From Brassica napus (taxonomy: Eukaryota; Streptophyta; Magnoliopsida; Brassicales; Brassicaceae), in NCBI RefSeq assembly GCF_020379485.1, contig NC_063450.1:32526137-32590136 (forward strand): DNA of 64,000 nt. Direction: 5' to 3'. The notes under the pieces were generated by a model. That model did no database searches. It was not told the DNA's origin and saw only the letters and a program-made list of their open reading frames with translations. The translations under genes and the position numbers were made by a program. Shown here one piece after another: positions 12,012 to 24,535 of the stretch. Every line of letters starts with the position of its first letter. Position 1 is the stretch's first letter.

Positions 12012-14473
12012 TCAAGACTTGATCTTGTGCCTAAGTTTTTGAATTGTCAAGTCTGCACCTCCGAACCCATCCATTACACCTTTTGCCGATGGAAACTCAC
12101 CTCTTGCAGTTAAACTAGCAGAGAAAAAAAAATGGAGCAAATGAATAATGCTCCAATAAGCAACAAAGGAAATAAAAGGAACATCCAAAAATCAAATAGT
12201 AAACCTGCTTCTCATGACTACACAAGGCATGCCAATCATCTTTGCAGCAGAAACTCCAGACTGACTACCAGCAACAAGTACACAGTTTCTAACAGGTAAC
12301 CCAGTATACTCTGCAGCAGCACGCAAAGCAACAACAATTTTCTCCAATCTAGAAAAATAAATAAATAAATAAATAAAACGAGAAATTATGTTATTGTTTA
12401 TGTTGAAGTATTGAATTGATTTTTTCTTTGTACAGAAGAAGAGAAAGTTCCACCTCTCAGATGAGCTTGTGTCAATGTCCACACTTAGCTTTAGCATCGA
12501 TGCAATTTCTTCTGCTATTCTCTGTTTCTCAGCGGAGGCTAGTCACAAAAAAAAAAAAGTTAATAGGATGAGAATTTTACTGCAATTACAAGACAAGATC
12601 TTAGATCAAGAGTACTTGCAAACTGTCTCCGGGCTCTATACCTGCTTTTTTGACTTCCTTGACTAGTTGCTCCTCTAGACTTGAAGAAACTCCTTTGCCG
12701 AGAACAAGTTGCCCATACATACTCTCTTCCACCTCATTGTCTCCGATAACCTTCACATTTGGAAGTCTTTCTTCGCCAAGCATCTCGACAATGGATCTGT
12801 TAAATACCCGCATCAAAAAGACAGAAGACCAATCAAACAAAACAGAGAAAAACTCTATGTAGGATTGTGTTTCTGTTAATGGATTGTTTTGTAAAGACAG
12901 GATGATATGTATAGGAGACTAATGAACTTACAAGGCTACTTTGTCTCCACTCTTGAAGTAGGCTGTTACGATAGCAACGGGTACTTTCTCTGTGTATGCA
13001 TTATCGATAAACCTACACCACAAAGAGATAAAACCAAATTGAATTTACCAAGCGGGAGAAAAAGAAAAGTCTCTAAATCTTTGTTTCTGTCTGAAAGAGG
13101 CATATCTAAAGAGACTCACTCTTGGACTCCAGACCTCAGAGGTAAGGTTTTGGACATGAGAAACTCATCCATGGCATTTTTCTGCCAGCAAAACAAGTTG
13201 ATGTTAAGCAGTTGGTGGAGTTATCAGACCTTAACTACCAAGAGAATAATACTTAGCTGAATAAAAAAAACGTCAAGTTCAAGGAATGAGTGCAACCTTT
13301 TCTCGCAATACACTTTTTACAAAAGTCCCTTTCTCATTGGTTGGCAACGACGAAGGCCACCCAATCTGAAAAAAGGTAGTAGATATTATACAAGAGAAAA
13401 GAAAGAAGCCTAAGTTGTCGCATTACGCTAATGACACTCAAGCAAAATAACTGATAACTCACCTGGTTGAAATACAAAACCAACATTTTCTCTTCATCAG
13501 CAGCACCTTTTCTGGAAATAATCAACTAAAGTTAAGATAAAGGAAATGCAATTGTACAATGAAAATCTAATCGTCTATGGTTCATGTCCCAGTGAAAATA
13601 GAAGCAAGAAAAGTTTGAATACAGCACAATCATTCAGCTTAGTATCTAATAGACTTATATCAGAATTAAGACCCCCAAGAATCAGAATCTAAGATATAGA
13701 AACAGATCACATATGCAAGATTAGAATCAATTAAGCATTTCAAAAGTAAACTTCAAGAAACCAAAAGCCATTTAGCGAAAAAAGAAACAAAAAGCCAACT
13801 AGAAGAACACACAAGTCACATATTATTATTACAAACTAAGGTGTTATATATACCTCAAAAGGTCTGCATAAACTGGTTCAGGCCAGTTAGCACAGTCAAG
13901 GCCAAGCTTTTTAAAAGCTGTAAATTCACAAATAAGAGAGACCAACAACATCAGAAGAAGAAAAAAAGACAAATCATAACTACATTGAATGCCTGACGAT
14001 TTTGAAAAATACTACAAAAAGAAATGGGTGAATGAAGACGCACCTACATTGAAAGCCTGGCGATTACTAGACCATGTATCAATCATTACCCTGAGAACCA
14101 AACAAAGACCGAACTGAATCAAAAACAAGAACTTGCTCCAATTCATAGAATCTCATCACAAAAGTTTGAAGCTTTGCTTCTTCATGGGAACTTACCCATC
14201 AACCTCAAGTATCACGGCGAGTTCTTCAGATGGGTTTGCATCATCTTGGCTCGCTGATAAGCAACGAGCAGAGGATCTCTGTCTCTGCAGTCGCAGGCAT
14301 TTTCCGAGAATCTGAGATCTTTCTGGGCAATCAAGAAAAGCCAAGGAACTTCGTCGTTGTCTTCTTCCAGTGTCGTGTGACGACAGGCTACTCGAGCATC
14401 GGGTGAAAGGAGGAGACTTTGTGCAAGAAGAAAGCTGGAGGTTGTTAAGGATCGAACAAGCCGCTATTTCCAT
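12012..14473 (-). CDS. HAD-superfamily hydrolase-like protein, predicted plastid-targeted
   Basis: Eleven exons join in phase to 378 residues: 14196-14473, 14044-14090, 13854-13917, 13463-13511, 13297-13365, 13120-13181, 12932-13012, 12642-12796, 12454-12538, 12205-12348 and 12012-12114. The first ~75 residues are rich in Ser and Arg and poor in acidic residues, as in a chloroplast transit peptide. HAD motif II is seen as VAIVTAY and a late motif as VLVAGSQSGVSAAKMIGM. Motif I reads ILEVDGVMID: the usual nucleophile Asp is Glu, while the second Asp is kept. The substrate is unknown. Position between the RL2-like and cyclin T genes matches A. thaliana At5g45170. A 23-bp imperfect copy of exon 2 lies in the next intron at about 13981-14004. 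Confidence 0.88.
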
Positions 14474-15337
14474 GTCTCCTTTCTTCTGTCTGTGTTTTCT
14501 GCTGATTCATACCATTCAATGATTTATTGTTAAATCACTGATTATTATTTTGTTTTATGGTGCGATGATTCGTTCTCTTATCTTCTTCTCTTTTTGATTG
14601 CTAAATCGAATTATATTATATTATTTCTCTCGGCTTAACTTTACTCGTAATGGCTTTTATCCAATTTAATCAAATGGTGCGACGATATACTGCAGCAGAT
14701 CCCTGGTTGACTAATGGTATTCACTCAGACAAAACTCGAAGCGTATCAGGAAAAATTCATTACATAAACTCACTTCAATAGCGTACAAATGTTTCTCTTT
14801 TACATGAGATATACAACTTAAAAAGATACTGTAATAACAAAATCTTGGAGAAGCTATCAAAAGTAAGATCAGTTAAACAACAAAGATGCTAATCAAGCGA
14901 TTGTGGCCTTGACCACACAACTTACACTTCATATGATAGGGTATCTCAGACAATGACAACTCTCGTCTTACCGAAGTGGAGGAAACTTTATCATGATGAC
15001 TATATTAAAGCAAATGGAAGTATAGAATTGCCCAGGGGAAACAAACCATTGCCCAGTTTAAGATTAGGCGGAAAGAAAAACGCAGGTGATACTTATTCGA
15101 AGGAAGCTTGAATAGCTTCTCAACATCCTTTTAGGATGATGAGTCCTCGTTCAAGCCGTTGGATTTTATAAAATGCCACAAATAGATATATAATCAAACA
15201 TTAAAATACACCGACCACGGTTCCAACGACTGAACCGACCCATGTAGAGAAGTCAAGTTCACATGGTTGGGCATCAAAGTGCCACAGGTCTTAGAAAGGC
15301 CAATATCAGAGTAGCAGTTTTTAATAATCATTACCTC
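14474..15337. other. Intergenic spacer: promoter of the HAD-like gene and 3' region of cyclin T
   Basis: No gene was found here. In A. thaliana a flavin-monooxygenase-like gene (At5g45180) lies at this position by memory; nothing like it is visible, and the interval is too short to hold it. Confidence 0.55.
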
Positions 15338-18036
15338 TCATGAATGGTTGTTCTCTTGCGAGTGTCTTCTGTGCTCTCTACCACCATGATGACTAGTACC
15401 TCTGCTCCTCTTATGGTCTTCATCACCGTTCTCACTATTGTGGCGACTCTTGCCTTCTGTCTGCTTTTCAGGAGGGCTACTTCCCATTTTTCTCTTTCTG
15501 CTATGCACTGGGGACACATCGTTTACCATTTCACCTTCTTTTGCATTTTTAGCTCCTTTAACATCTCGAATCTCACCATGTTCTGCACCCATGAGATCAG
15601 AGTTCTCTGCCTTTGGCCTGCTCTCTACATTCCTTTGCTTCGCCTTTTCATCCTCGACAGTTAGTTCCACATCTTCCAATTCTCTTTCAATCAGATCATC
15701 CTCATCCATGACATCCTTTTCCCTCGTTCTTTCACCGAGCAACTTCTTAGCCTTTTCTCGCTTTGCCTTCACCTTATCCCGAAGCAATTTCAAGTCTTTA
15801 GGCGATTGGATGATTGGGGCATCACCTGTTGTTTCAACCTTTCTAGATTTAGGAACAGCGCCATCATCTTGAAGCTCTCCACTCTCTCTTTCTGAATTCT
15901 CCTTCCCAGGTCCCTCAACTAAAGGTCTAGAGTCATGAGCTGGATGATTTTCATGATGCGGGCTTTCTTTTGTTTCTCTCTTGATCTCCTCTTTGTCATC
16001 AATACTGGCATTAGCTGCCTCCCCACCCCTATTATCGTTGTTCTGATTCAAGCCGCCTTTTGAGGAACCCCCATGATTATCAGAATTTGAATGTTCATGG
16101 GTTGAACGTACTGATGTTCGCCTAGAACCAACATGATCATCGGTTGACGCTCCATTTCTGGAGCCTGGCCGATGAGCTGACCCTCCAGCTACACTACTTT
16201 CGACTTCGCTTCCTTGAGATGCAGGGACACGGTTTTGCTCATAAAGCTCAAGCATTTGGTTGCTAACATCTGAAAGATACAAAAGGCGATCACTCTTGAA
16301 ATCATATTACAAACAGGTAATGCAAGTCAAACAATGAAACAAGAGCAGTCATATCGATTTCATCATCTACACACCCTCTAATTGTCGAGGTGTGACATCA
16401 AACTCTTGCCACCAAACCTTCTCTCCATCTGATGGTAACTTCACTTTAAGGAACTTAGCCGCAAGAAAAATTGCACCAGCCGCAATGTGATGAGGCTTAA
16501 ATTGCAGGCAGAGAGATGTCCGCAGACTGCAAGCCACTTTTCATTGTATGAAGACGAAAATACAAAAGCACATAGAAGTAATGGAAGCTTTAGAAGAAAA
16601 TGGCACTTCAACGTACCCATCGTTAACAAAATTCCATGCAACTTGGGCAAGAGCATTCTGGGCAACCTTAAATTTCTTTATGGCTTCTACAAGGGGTTTA
16701 TAAGGATGATTAACATTGAAGTCAAAGCCTAGTGTAGAGAGTACTATTTTTTCTCCATTTAATATAATCTCTTTTTGTTGCTCATATACTTCCTGCAAAA
16801 GTGATATACATAAGATATGGGGAAAACCAGATACTTTTATCTTAGCTAAACGGAAAAGATCTGAGAAAGTTCATTAGTGTGATGGTTACCTTTTGCTTGA
16901 TTTTCTGTGCAGCGCCAGGATCCTTCTTGTTTATGATCTCATAGGATACAAAAATAACTTCTTTTAAGGGGTGTGGAGTTTCCTCAACCTTTCCAGCAAG
17001 GAACATACATACGGTTGCAATTGCCTGTGAAACCAACACGAAGAAGTTGCTCAGTATCTAATCTAAGTATTTTTTTTCCTGATCTAGAAGTGTAAAAATC
17101 AGCACTGGCAATCACAATTCATAATCCTTGCATAGAATAAGAATCAAGCTAAATCGGTATCAAAGTCACAGCCAAACTATCTGTTCACAGAGAAGTGTAC
17201 CCCCTAGAACTACCAAGAAAAATGGCAAGGAGATGGAGCCAATATAGAGCTAAGAAACTAAAATACCACCTCGGGTTCCACACTAGCCACACTACAGCGT
17301 AGTGATTCGGATAACACAGACTAAAGTCCATTTTTTTTTTGAAGTATTCAACTTGCCTCAGGTGCAAAACAATAAACTCACCCTTCTGTCATTCTTTGCA
17401 TGTGATTGGCGAAAGAAGAATCGATGACAGAAGATTATCGCTGTAGCTATTGTAACCTGGGGACTGTTCGGAAAACTATATCAGCCACTTTCAATGAGAA
17501 AAAAGATAATTGAAAGCCTTGAACAGTAGAGAAATCATGACTAGCAGAAGTAGAATTCAGACAATGTGACAGTAGTGTTTTCGCCATGTGAATGAAAGAA
17601 ACGTTGAGATAAAATAAACAATAGTGACTATCTCTTCCTTGTATTCATGTCAATCAAAGACACGTTAAGATAAAATAAAACACTAGATTTTACGACTTTC
17701 AGTTGGAAGCTTAGAACTAATGTTAGTACAAAGGTATGGCTAAAATCAATCAGCAGCAGTTAAATGAAAAACAAAAGTAAGATGAGGTGAAGAAAAAAGG
17801 AACACTTACACTTTCAATCTCATGCCCAAGTCCTGGAGAAATGTACAGTAGGATTTACGGAGGTAAGTTTCCTTCTTCAAGTCAATACCATCCAACCTTG
17901 AGGGTGAATTTTCTTCAATTTCCTTTCTTCCAAAGTACCAGCGGGAACCCTCGTCTTGCTTCTCATGAGAGTTCCTGGAGTGAGATGAAACTCCACTCTC
18001 ACTGTACGAACATTCCCCAGCTAGTACTCCAGCCAT
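15338..18036 (-). CDS. CYCT1;5: T-type cyclin (P-TEFb-like CDK partner)
   Basis: This is a regulatory cyclin expected to activate a CDKC-type kinase that phosphorylates the RNA polymerase II C-terminal domain. Six exons join in phase to 567 residues: 17810-18036, 17382-17463, 16890-17024, 16617-16792, 16375-16526 and 15338-16269. The N-terminal cyclin box contains [73 protein letters not shown] and, in the second fold, [18 protein letters not shown]. The last exon encodes ~310 residues of charged, low-complexity tail rich in Arg, Glu, Asp, Ser and His. A putative 5' UTR intron runs from 18072 to 18356 (GTAAG to CAG). Its position fits A. thaliana At5g45190, the gene just before the TNL cluster. 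Confidence 0.92.
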
Positions 18037-18540
18037 TATGGTATCTTCTAAACTCAACAAATATCCCAAACCTGGCAACAAAAAAAAATAAACAGATCAT
18101 AAAGAACTAGCAACTGTATGATCTTCACAACTGCACTAAAAAATTTAGCTTTAACTAGCAGACGAAACCATGCCGATAGAACTAGCAATTGAGGAGGGAC
18201 GATCAGATCCAAAGGGTTTGCAGAGAAATCGATCGAAAGGTTGAAAATTTAAATGGAAATTCAATTGATGGTGGGAAACAAAAGAGACCCAAATCCATAG
18301 AAGAAGAAATTCAAAGAGTGAGTAAACGAAGGAAGGAAGGAAGGAAAGATACTTACCTTAACCTGTGATGAAATTACTTATCGAATTGCAGGAGGACACG
18401 TGAATTGAACAAACCCTAACCCTATAAGTCGCGATAAACGAAGGAGAAGGAGAAGGGGATAGGGTTGAAATCAAAGAGTCTGACCCAGAAGCTGAGACAG
18501 ATTCACTCTTTCCTTTTTCACAATAAAGGAATTTAATAAT

Positions 18541-20171
18541 CATTTTCTTTCGGGGTATATGCTAATCGTTTTCTTCATTACTAATGACTAACAACTAGGA
18601 TAAGAAATACGTAAATCCTCTAGAGAAGCATTTGAAAAATCGGAACAAAATTAAAAAAAACCTCAAATCCTAGGTTGCACTCTAAATGCCTTCTAAATTT
18701 CATTTCAAAAAATTCTAGAACATCTAGTATAAAGTATAGTTTAATCTATTGGTGTCACATTATTCCATAATTATATAACACTAGAGAACATTATATTAAC
18801 CTAAAATATATGAAGTGTGTATTCTTTCCTTAAATAAAAGCTACAGAATTACCTAATATGATTTACATATATACGAGAATTAATGATTATGAATAATAAA
18901 GATTTGATAACAATTTTTGCATCCTTCTTCATTTTTGTTTAAATTTATATTATTAAAAAAACTTAAACAATCACATTAACCGTATAATAAAAAAAATAGA
19001 TTTTTTCTTATATGTTATATTTTGAATTTTTTAAAATGACTTTAAATTACAAAAATGAGGAAACCTTTATATGTTATATATATTTTTAAACGACTTTAAA
19101 ATACAAAAATGAAGACACTTTATATGTTATATTTTTCTTATATGTTAGAATTTTCTTATCTGTTATATTTTGAATTTTTTTAAAACGACTTTAAATTACA
19201 AAAATGTAAGTTTTCCTTAAGTATACGACTAAAAACATTAAAATGACATGTATCAATTCGATGGTTGATTTGAAAGCTTTCAAAACCATATGGAAGATAA
19301 AAGTCAAAATAATTCAACTGTGAAAACAATAATGTTCATTTTTTTCAAGAATGTGTTCGCTGGAAAAAATAAGGTTTTTATGTCATAATTTGTTCAATGT
19401 CCACTAGAGAACATTATATTAACCTAATATATAAGAAGTGTGTATTCCTTCCTTAAATAAAAGCTACAGAATTACCTAATATGATTTACATATATATGAC
19501 AATTAATGATTATGAATAATAAAGATTTGATAACAATTTTTGCATCTTTCTTCATTTTTGTTTAATTTTATATTATTAAAAAAATAAACAATCACATTAG
19601 CCATATAATAAAAAATTAGATTTTTTCTTATATGTTATATTTTGAATTTTTTAAAAACGACTTTAAAATACAAAAATGAGGAAATCTTATATGTTATTTA
19701 AAAAAAAAACGACTTTAAAATACAAAAATGAGGACACCTTATATGTTAGATTTTTTCTTATATGTTATATTTTGAATTTTTTAAAAATAACTTTAAATTA
19801 CAAAAATGTAAGTTTTCCTTAAGTATACGACTAAAAACATTAAAATGAAAGCTTTCAAAATCATATGTAAGTTAAAAGTAAAAATAATTCAACTGTGAAA
19901 ACAATACTGTTCACTTTTTTCAAGAATGTGTTCGATGGAAAAAATAAGGTTTTTATGTCATAATTTGTTTAATGTCAATCCGATCAACCCATGATGTATT
20001 AATTATAGTTTTGTTCCACTATTTTTAATAAAAATTGATCTGATCCATCGGAAAGAAATTATATAATAACAAATTTTATATATATAAATAAAATGATCAC
20101 ATATATAAAAAAAACTATCGATAATATATACAAATAAACTCACCCTGCGCAATGCGCATGTCTTATCCTAG
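18541..20171 (+). mobile_element. Helitron-like element with an internal ~600-bp duplication
   Basis: Two direct copies of an AT-rich unit lie side by side, about 18783-19395 and 19396-19975. Both begin ACTAGAGAACATTATATTAA and end with GTTTTTATGTCATAATTTGT. The right limit is set by a Helitron-type 3' end at 20143-20171: a short hairpin (TGCGCAATGCGCA), then TATCCTAG followed by T. The 5' end was not found, so the left limit is only a guess. No coding sequence is present, so any Helitron here is non-autonomous. Confidence 0.5.
18783..19975. repeat. Two-copy direct repeat, unit about 600 bp
   Basis: The copies (about 613 and 580 bp) are highly similar over their whole length, with small indels in the poly-T parts. 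The second lacks about 25 bp near its 3' end. Within each copy a shorter motif built on TTTTTCTTATATGTTATATT and GACTTTAAAATACAAAAATG recurs. Confidence 0.8.
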
Positions 20172-20779
20172 TATATATTTATACGGTTAACTAATCCAAA
20201 CCTTAGGGTCTGAGGGGTGGAAATTTGAGATTGAGATTTAAAAATTTATAAAATAAAAAATAAATATGAAAAATTTGAAAATAAAAATTTTAAAATAAAA
20301 ATTTTAAAAATAGTTTCAAAAAGTATTTTCGAATTACAAAAAAAAATTTGAAAAAACAAATAAAAATATTTTCGAAAAAACAAATTTTTAAAAAAAAATT
20401 ATAAAAAAGTTTGAATTTGAAAACATATAATATAAAACAATAAAAATTATTATTTTTTATTTTTATTTTTATTTTATTTTAATTTTTTATATATCTAGGG
20501 TATTAGGGTCCTTTTACCTATTAAATGAAACATTTTGATCATTTTCCTCCTTGTGGTCTACTTTTGTGATCAAAACTTGAAAATGATCTATTTAGGAGAA
20601 TTGCCCTAACAAATATCGTTTGAACAAATAAAATTTATATTTTTAATCGAATTAATATTTTTATTCCTTAAACAATTTTTTTAAAATTTTTTTGCTAATT
20701 ACATAATTTGTTTACTGATGAGCTGATCACATTTTTTAAAATAAATTAGGTCAAAAAATCACTTATCGCATAAGATCTT
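20172..20779. other. Low-complexity AT-rich stretch, no gene
   Basis: This stretch is A/T homopolymer-rich. It includes text around 20500-20610 (GATCATTTTCCTCCTTGTGG, AGGAGAATTGCCC) that reads like the end of a common Brassica TIR repeat. I cannot define a whole element. Confidence 0.4.
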
Positions 20780-21147
20780 GGGGGGTGTATTCAATATCTA
20801 AAATTTGAGGTGATTTGATTTTTAATTAAGTTTTAGATGATTTTAAGGAATTGCAGAGAATAAAATGATTTTTGTTAAACCACTTTAGAATATCACCTAA
20901 AACCATGAGATTTGAGTTTTGTTTTTTTAACAAACAAACTTCACCCAAACATTTTAAAATCACTTGAAAATTTTAAAATTCCACAACTTAAAATATTTTC
21001 AATAACAGTGGATTTCAGAGTACTTTATAAATTGTCAAGTTCATTAACACTGGATTTTAAATGAGTTTTTTAAATTCATGTTTCAATAACAGTGGATTTG
21101 TCATTTTGACATAAATCAGCTAAAACTCTCAATTGAATACATTCCCC
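20780..21147. mobile_element. MITE-like element with imperfect terminal inverted repeats
   Basis: The left end (GGGGGGTGTATTCAATATCT) is matched by the reverse complement of the right end (GGGGAATGTATTCAATTGAG), giving an imperfect TIR of about 28 bp around a 368-bp element. The interior repeats AATAACAGTGGATTT twice. No clean target-site duplication was found, so the superfamily is open. Confidence 0.55.
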
Positions 21148-21730
21148 TTAATGTTTAGGCCGAAGAATTTGAAACCTACTATTTGCTTACAATGAAACTA
21201 TGCCAGCTCGGCTTTATATCATGATTTAGCTATTTAAAAGTTAAGTATGGTTATGAGAAATTTACGTTCACGTGCCAATTATATATATCTTCAATATTTT
21301 TCTCATTGTTGTGTGGTTTTTTGAATTTTGGTTATTGCTCGATATAAATTCTGATTTTTTAGTTTATTCTCATTTCGTTATTTTGTTTTGGCCTGAGATT
21401 TAGAAAATGTTTTAAGTTTTAAAATTATTAAAGAGATACATACTTAGGTTAAGATCCGCGCCTTGTGCATAATAAATATTTTATATTTATTCTTTTTTTA
21501 TGTTTTTTCGCATATTATGAAATAATAAAATAATAAGTATATATTAAATAACTAAGAAATCAGTTACTATTATTCTTGTTCGGAAACTCGCTAGGCGCTA
21601 CGCGTGCGCTCGGGTTGGACCTAACGATTTATGAAAAAAATTGGAGATTAATCGAAGATTAATCGGAGATTAGTTTTAGGGTATTTATATAAACATGAGA
21701 GTTAAATACAAAACATGTCTATATAACCTG

Positions 21731-21826
21731 AAGATGATTCATGGTCTAGTGGTTTGATCGATTCTGTAAGTCTCATTTAACCCGGGTTTGAACAACTGTT
21801 GGGCTTTTTTTTGTTTTTTTTTTCAG
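21731..21826 (+). mobile_element. tRNA-derived SINE fragment
   Basis: An A-box-like TGGTCTAGTGG (21742-21752) and a B-box-like GGGTTTGAAC (21784-21793) are spaced as in a tRNA-derived promoter, followed by a T-rich tail from about 21804. It resembles the SINE at 45015-45164 (shared CTAGTGG and CCCGGGTT). It does not fold as an intact tRNA gene and I saw no flanking duplication. Confidence 0.5.
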
Positions 21827-24535
21827 TGTTGGGTTAACTGAAATGGGAAAAGACTAAAATGGCCCCATCTTCAACCTCAGAGCTCTGCGATTTTTGCTGC
21901 TGTTTTCATTTTTTTACCTCGCGATATATAGCTTTTTCTTGTTAATATTGTGGACTGTAACACAAATTGACCAGATCTATAGCCTAACATGTGATTGCGA
22001 ACAACAAATCTACAAAACAAAGGGATTTTCTAAATTTTTCCGATGAATAACCGAATTAGAGCAGAACGCCACGGTGTGTCACTGTTTCACGTGTTTCAGG
22101 CGAGTATACGGCCGCCCAAGGTGCGTTTTCGAACGGGGCTATTATGTAATAAATTGAAGTGCACATATAAATCAAACCACCGCTCTTGTTTATTCACAAT
22201 CATATTAGGGTAAATAAATTAAAACAATCAATACTCCTTAATCTATCATATATGATATATAATTAAATTTAAATGATATTAACGTAGATATATAGTATAC
22301 TTTTAATATGGATATTTATTAAATTATGTTTCTACTCATATGATTTTATGATTATTTACATATTTGTGTAACAAAATTTTACACCAACCATTTTTTTTTA
22401 ATGTGGAATGTTTAGTGGTTTCAATAATTTATAATCATTTTAAAAAACAATGAAGATTTCAAAATTAAAATATTAACTTTTCAATATATGTTCAACGCAT
22501 ATATCAAAATATCTATATTATTATTTGGAAGTGAATTTGCTGATTTGTCATCTTTTCCATGATTTTAGTTAATTTACTTATTTGTCATCTTTCCATAATT
22601 TTAGGATATTTTGCTGATTTGTCATATTGTTCAAGATTTTAGTTAATTTGTTTACTTGTCATCTTTTCCATAATTCTAGGATATGGCATTAGTTTAATTA
22701 ATATTATTATTTAAATTTTTATTTTGATATCTATATATTTATCATGATATTTGATATAATTAATAAACATTAAACTATTCAAACGATATATATACAATTA
22801 TTTTTTTAAAATGTATATTTAATATATAATTATTATGATATTTAAAACATTTAATTAATAAATAGATATTAACAATATCTAACGATAATATCATCATTAC
22901 TTTTATCTTATATTAATTTTATAATTTTAATGACTAATATTATAACTAGTTTCTCTAATTTTTATTCGAATTATTGATCAAATACATATTATTAAAAAAT
23001 TTATATATAAGTAATACTAATATATCTGAATTAATCGGTTTCATTGAGTTTATTCGGTTTGATTGCTTAATATATTGAACCATATTCATATACTGCACTT
23101 TCTTAAAATATTATCCATTTGGTTTATTCAGTTGTACCAAATCAAAACTATTTTCTCTATTTCGGTTTTGTTTAGTTTTAAATAGTTTGGTTTTACCAGA
23201 TTGAACACTTCTAAAATATCTTTATTTTGTTAATGTTTTATATTTATGATTTTTATTATCCTTTCAGTACCACATGATTTCTTTTCAGTCAAAATACAGT
23301 ATATGTTAATTTCATTACAAATTTCGTAATTTAATTATTACTTTAGAAAACATTTTGATCTAAAATCTACATCTTATAAATTAAAATATGACACAAAAGA
23401 GCATAATTTAATACATTGATTACCAATATGAATATTAAAATTTAATATTTTATAATAATTTAAATTTTTTTATCGAATTGAATTATTATTATTTTATAAA
23501 AATAAAAGTTAAAATTAAAAATTGTTGAATATATTAATCCGCACAAGGTGCGGGACATCAACTAGTAAGAATGTATTTTCGTATTGTATACTTTAATTTA
23601 AACTATGTGAAATATATATATATATATATATACACATATTAACATAAACACCTATTAAAATAAAATTATTTATTGATATGATTTTATAATCATTGTATCT
23701 TATTATAGAAAAAAATTAAACTTTGATCAAAAAAGTTTATGTGAGACTTTTAACAGTTTTAGTAATTTATATTCGTTTTGACAAATTCAAAATACAGCAT
23801 ATACAAAAAAATTAAAATTTTTATTATATGATTAATGTAACTGTGTAATTTATTTTAATAATAAGTAATTAAACAAAAATGATAGAAAGTATACAGATTG
23901 TTGGCAAATCTTTATTATTTTAAATCATTAGTTTTCATATATATCTTAATCACATTAGATAATTCCGTAGATTTTATTTAAGAAAAAAATATATAATAAT
24001 TTCAATTTGATAAATGAATGGTCGATAATGGATATACTATATAATATAACATTCCTTAGCCAAAAAATATGGATAAATAGGCTGCTTGGAAATAAGCTCA
24101 CTACGTCTTGGGATCATCTTATCCAACTCATTCACCACTGGACTTCTGATCGACTCACAAAATTCATAATTAAGTTATGTAATCCAGTTCACTTTGTATC
24201 AAATCTGGAGTGGGTGAACGTAATGGTAGAACATAAGAGAAAATCCCATGACAACCATGCATCTCACCAACATATACATCGACAACAATGTTTGTAATCG
24301 CCTCCTCGCAATTAAATCCATAGGAGATCAAGCATATGAGCTATGTCTGTGGTGCGGTCATGGTTCCACACTTCCACCTACAAACCATGTAAAAGCCATG
24401 ACACACCATAATAAATTTCCCTTCAAACAGTCTTTTATTTGAATATACTTTTACACATTTTTTTAAACAAAAATGATCAGCACCATATGAAATGGATATA
24501 GAATGAATACATATTTAATTGATTGATGGAGTTTT
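21827..24535. other. AT-rich intergenic DNA with a Helitron 3' end
   Basis: No gene could be supported. A canonical Helitron 3' terminus lies at 23539-23565: hairpin CCGCAC-AAGG-TGCGG, then GACATCAACTAG, followed by T. A GT/TA microsatellite lies near 23610-23635. Two tandem copies of a ~100-bp unit containing GATTTGTCATCTTTTCCAT sit at about 22530-22690. Open frames at 24007-24442 look like nothing known and are probably chance or 3' flank of the TNL gene. Confidence 0.5.

Noticed and set aside
15115..15165. Hammerhead-ribozyme-like text (GATGATGAGTCCTCG)
   Set aside because: The CUGAUGA core is only partly matched, the GAAA core is missing and the stems do not close.
21731..21804. Functional tRNA gene
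   Set aside because: A- and B-box words are present but the acceptor and anticodon stems do not form; it fits a SINE head better. The same holds for 45015-45110.
24007..24442. Small protein genes of 96 and 64 codons
   Set aside because: No motif, no good splice or start context, AT-rich surroundings; likely chance frames downstream of the TNL stop.
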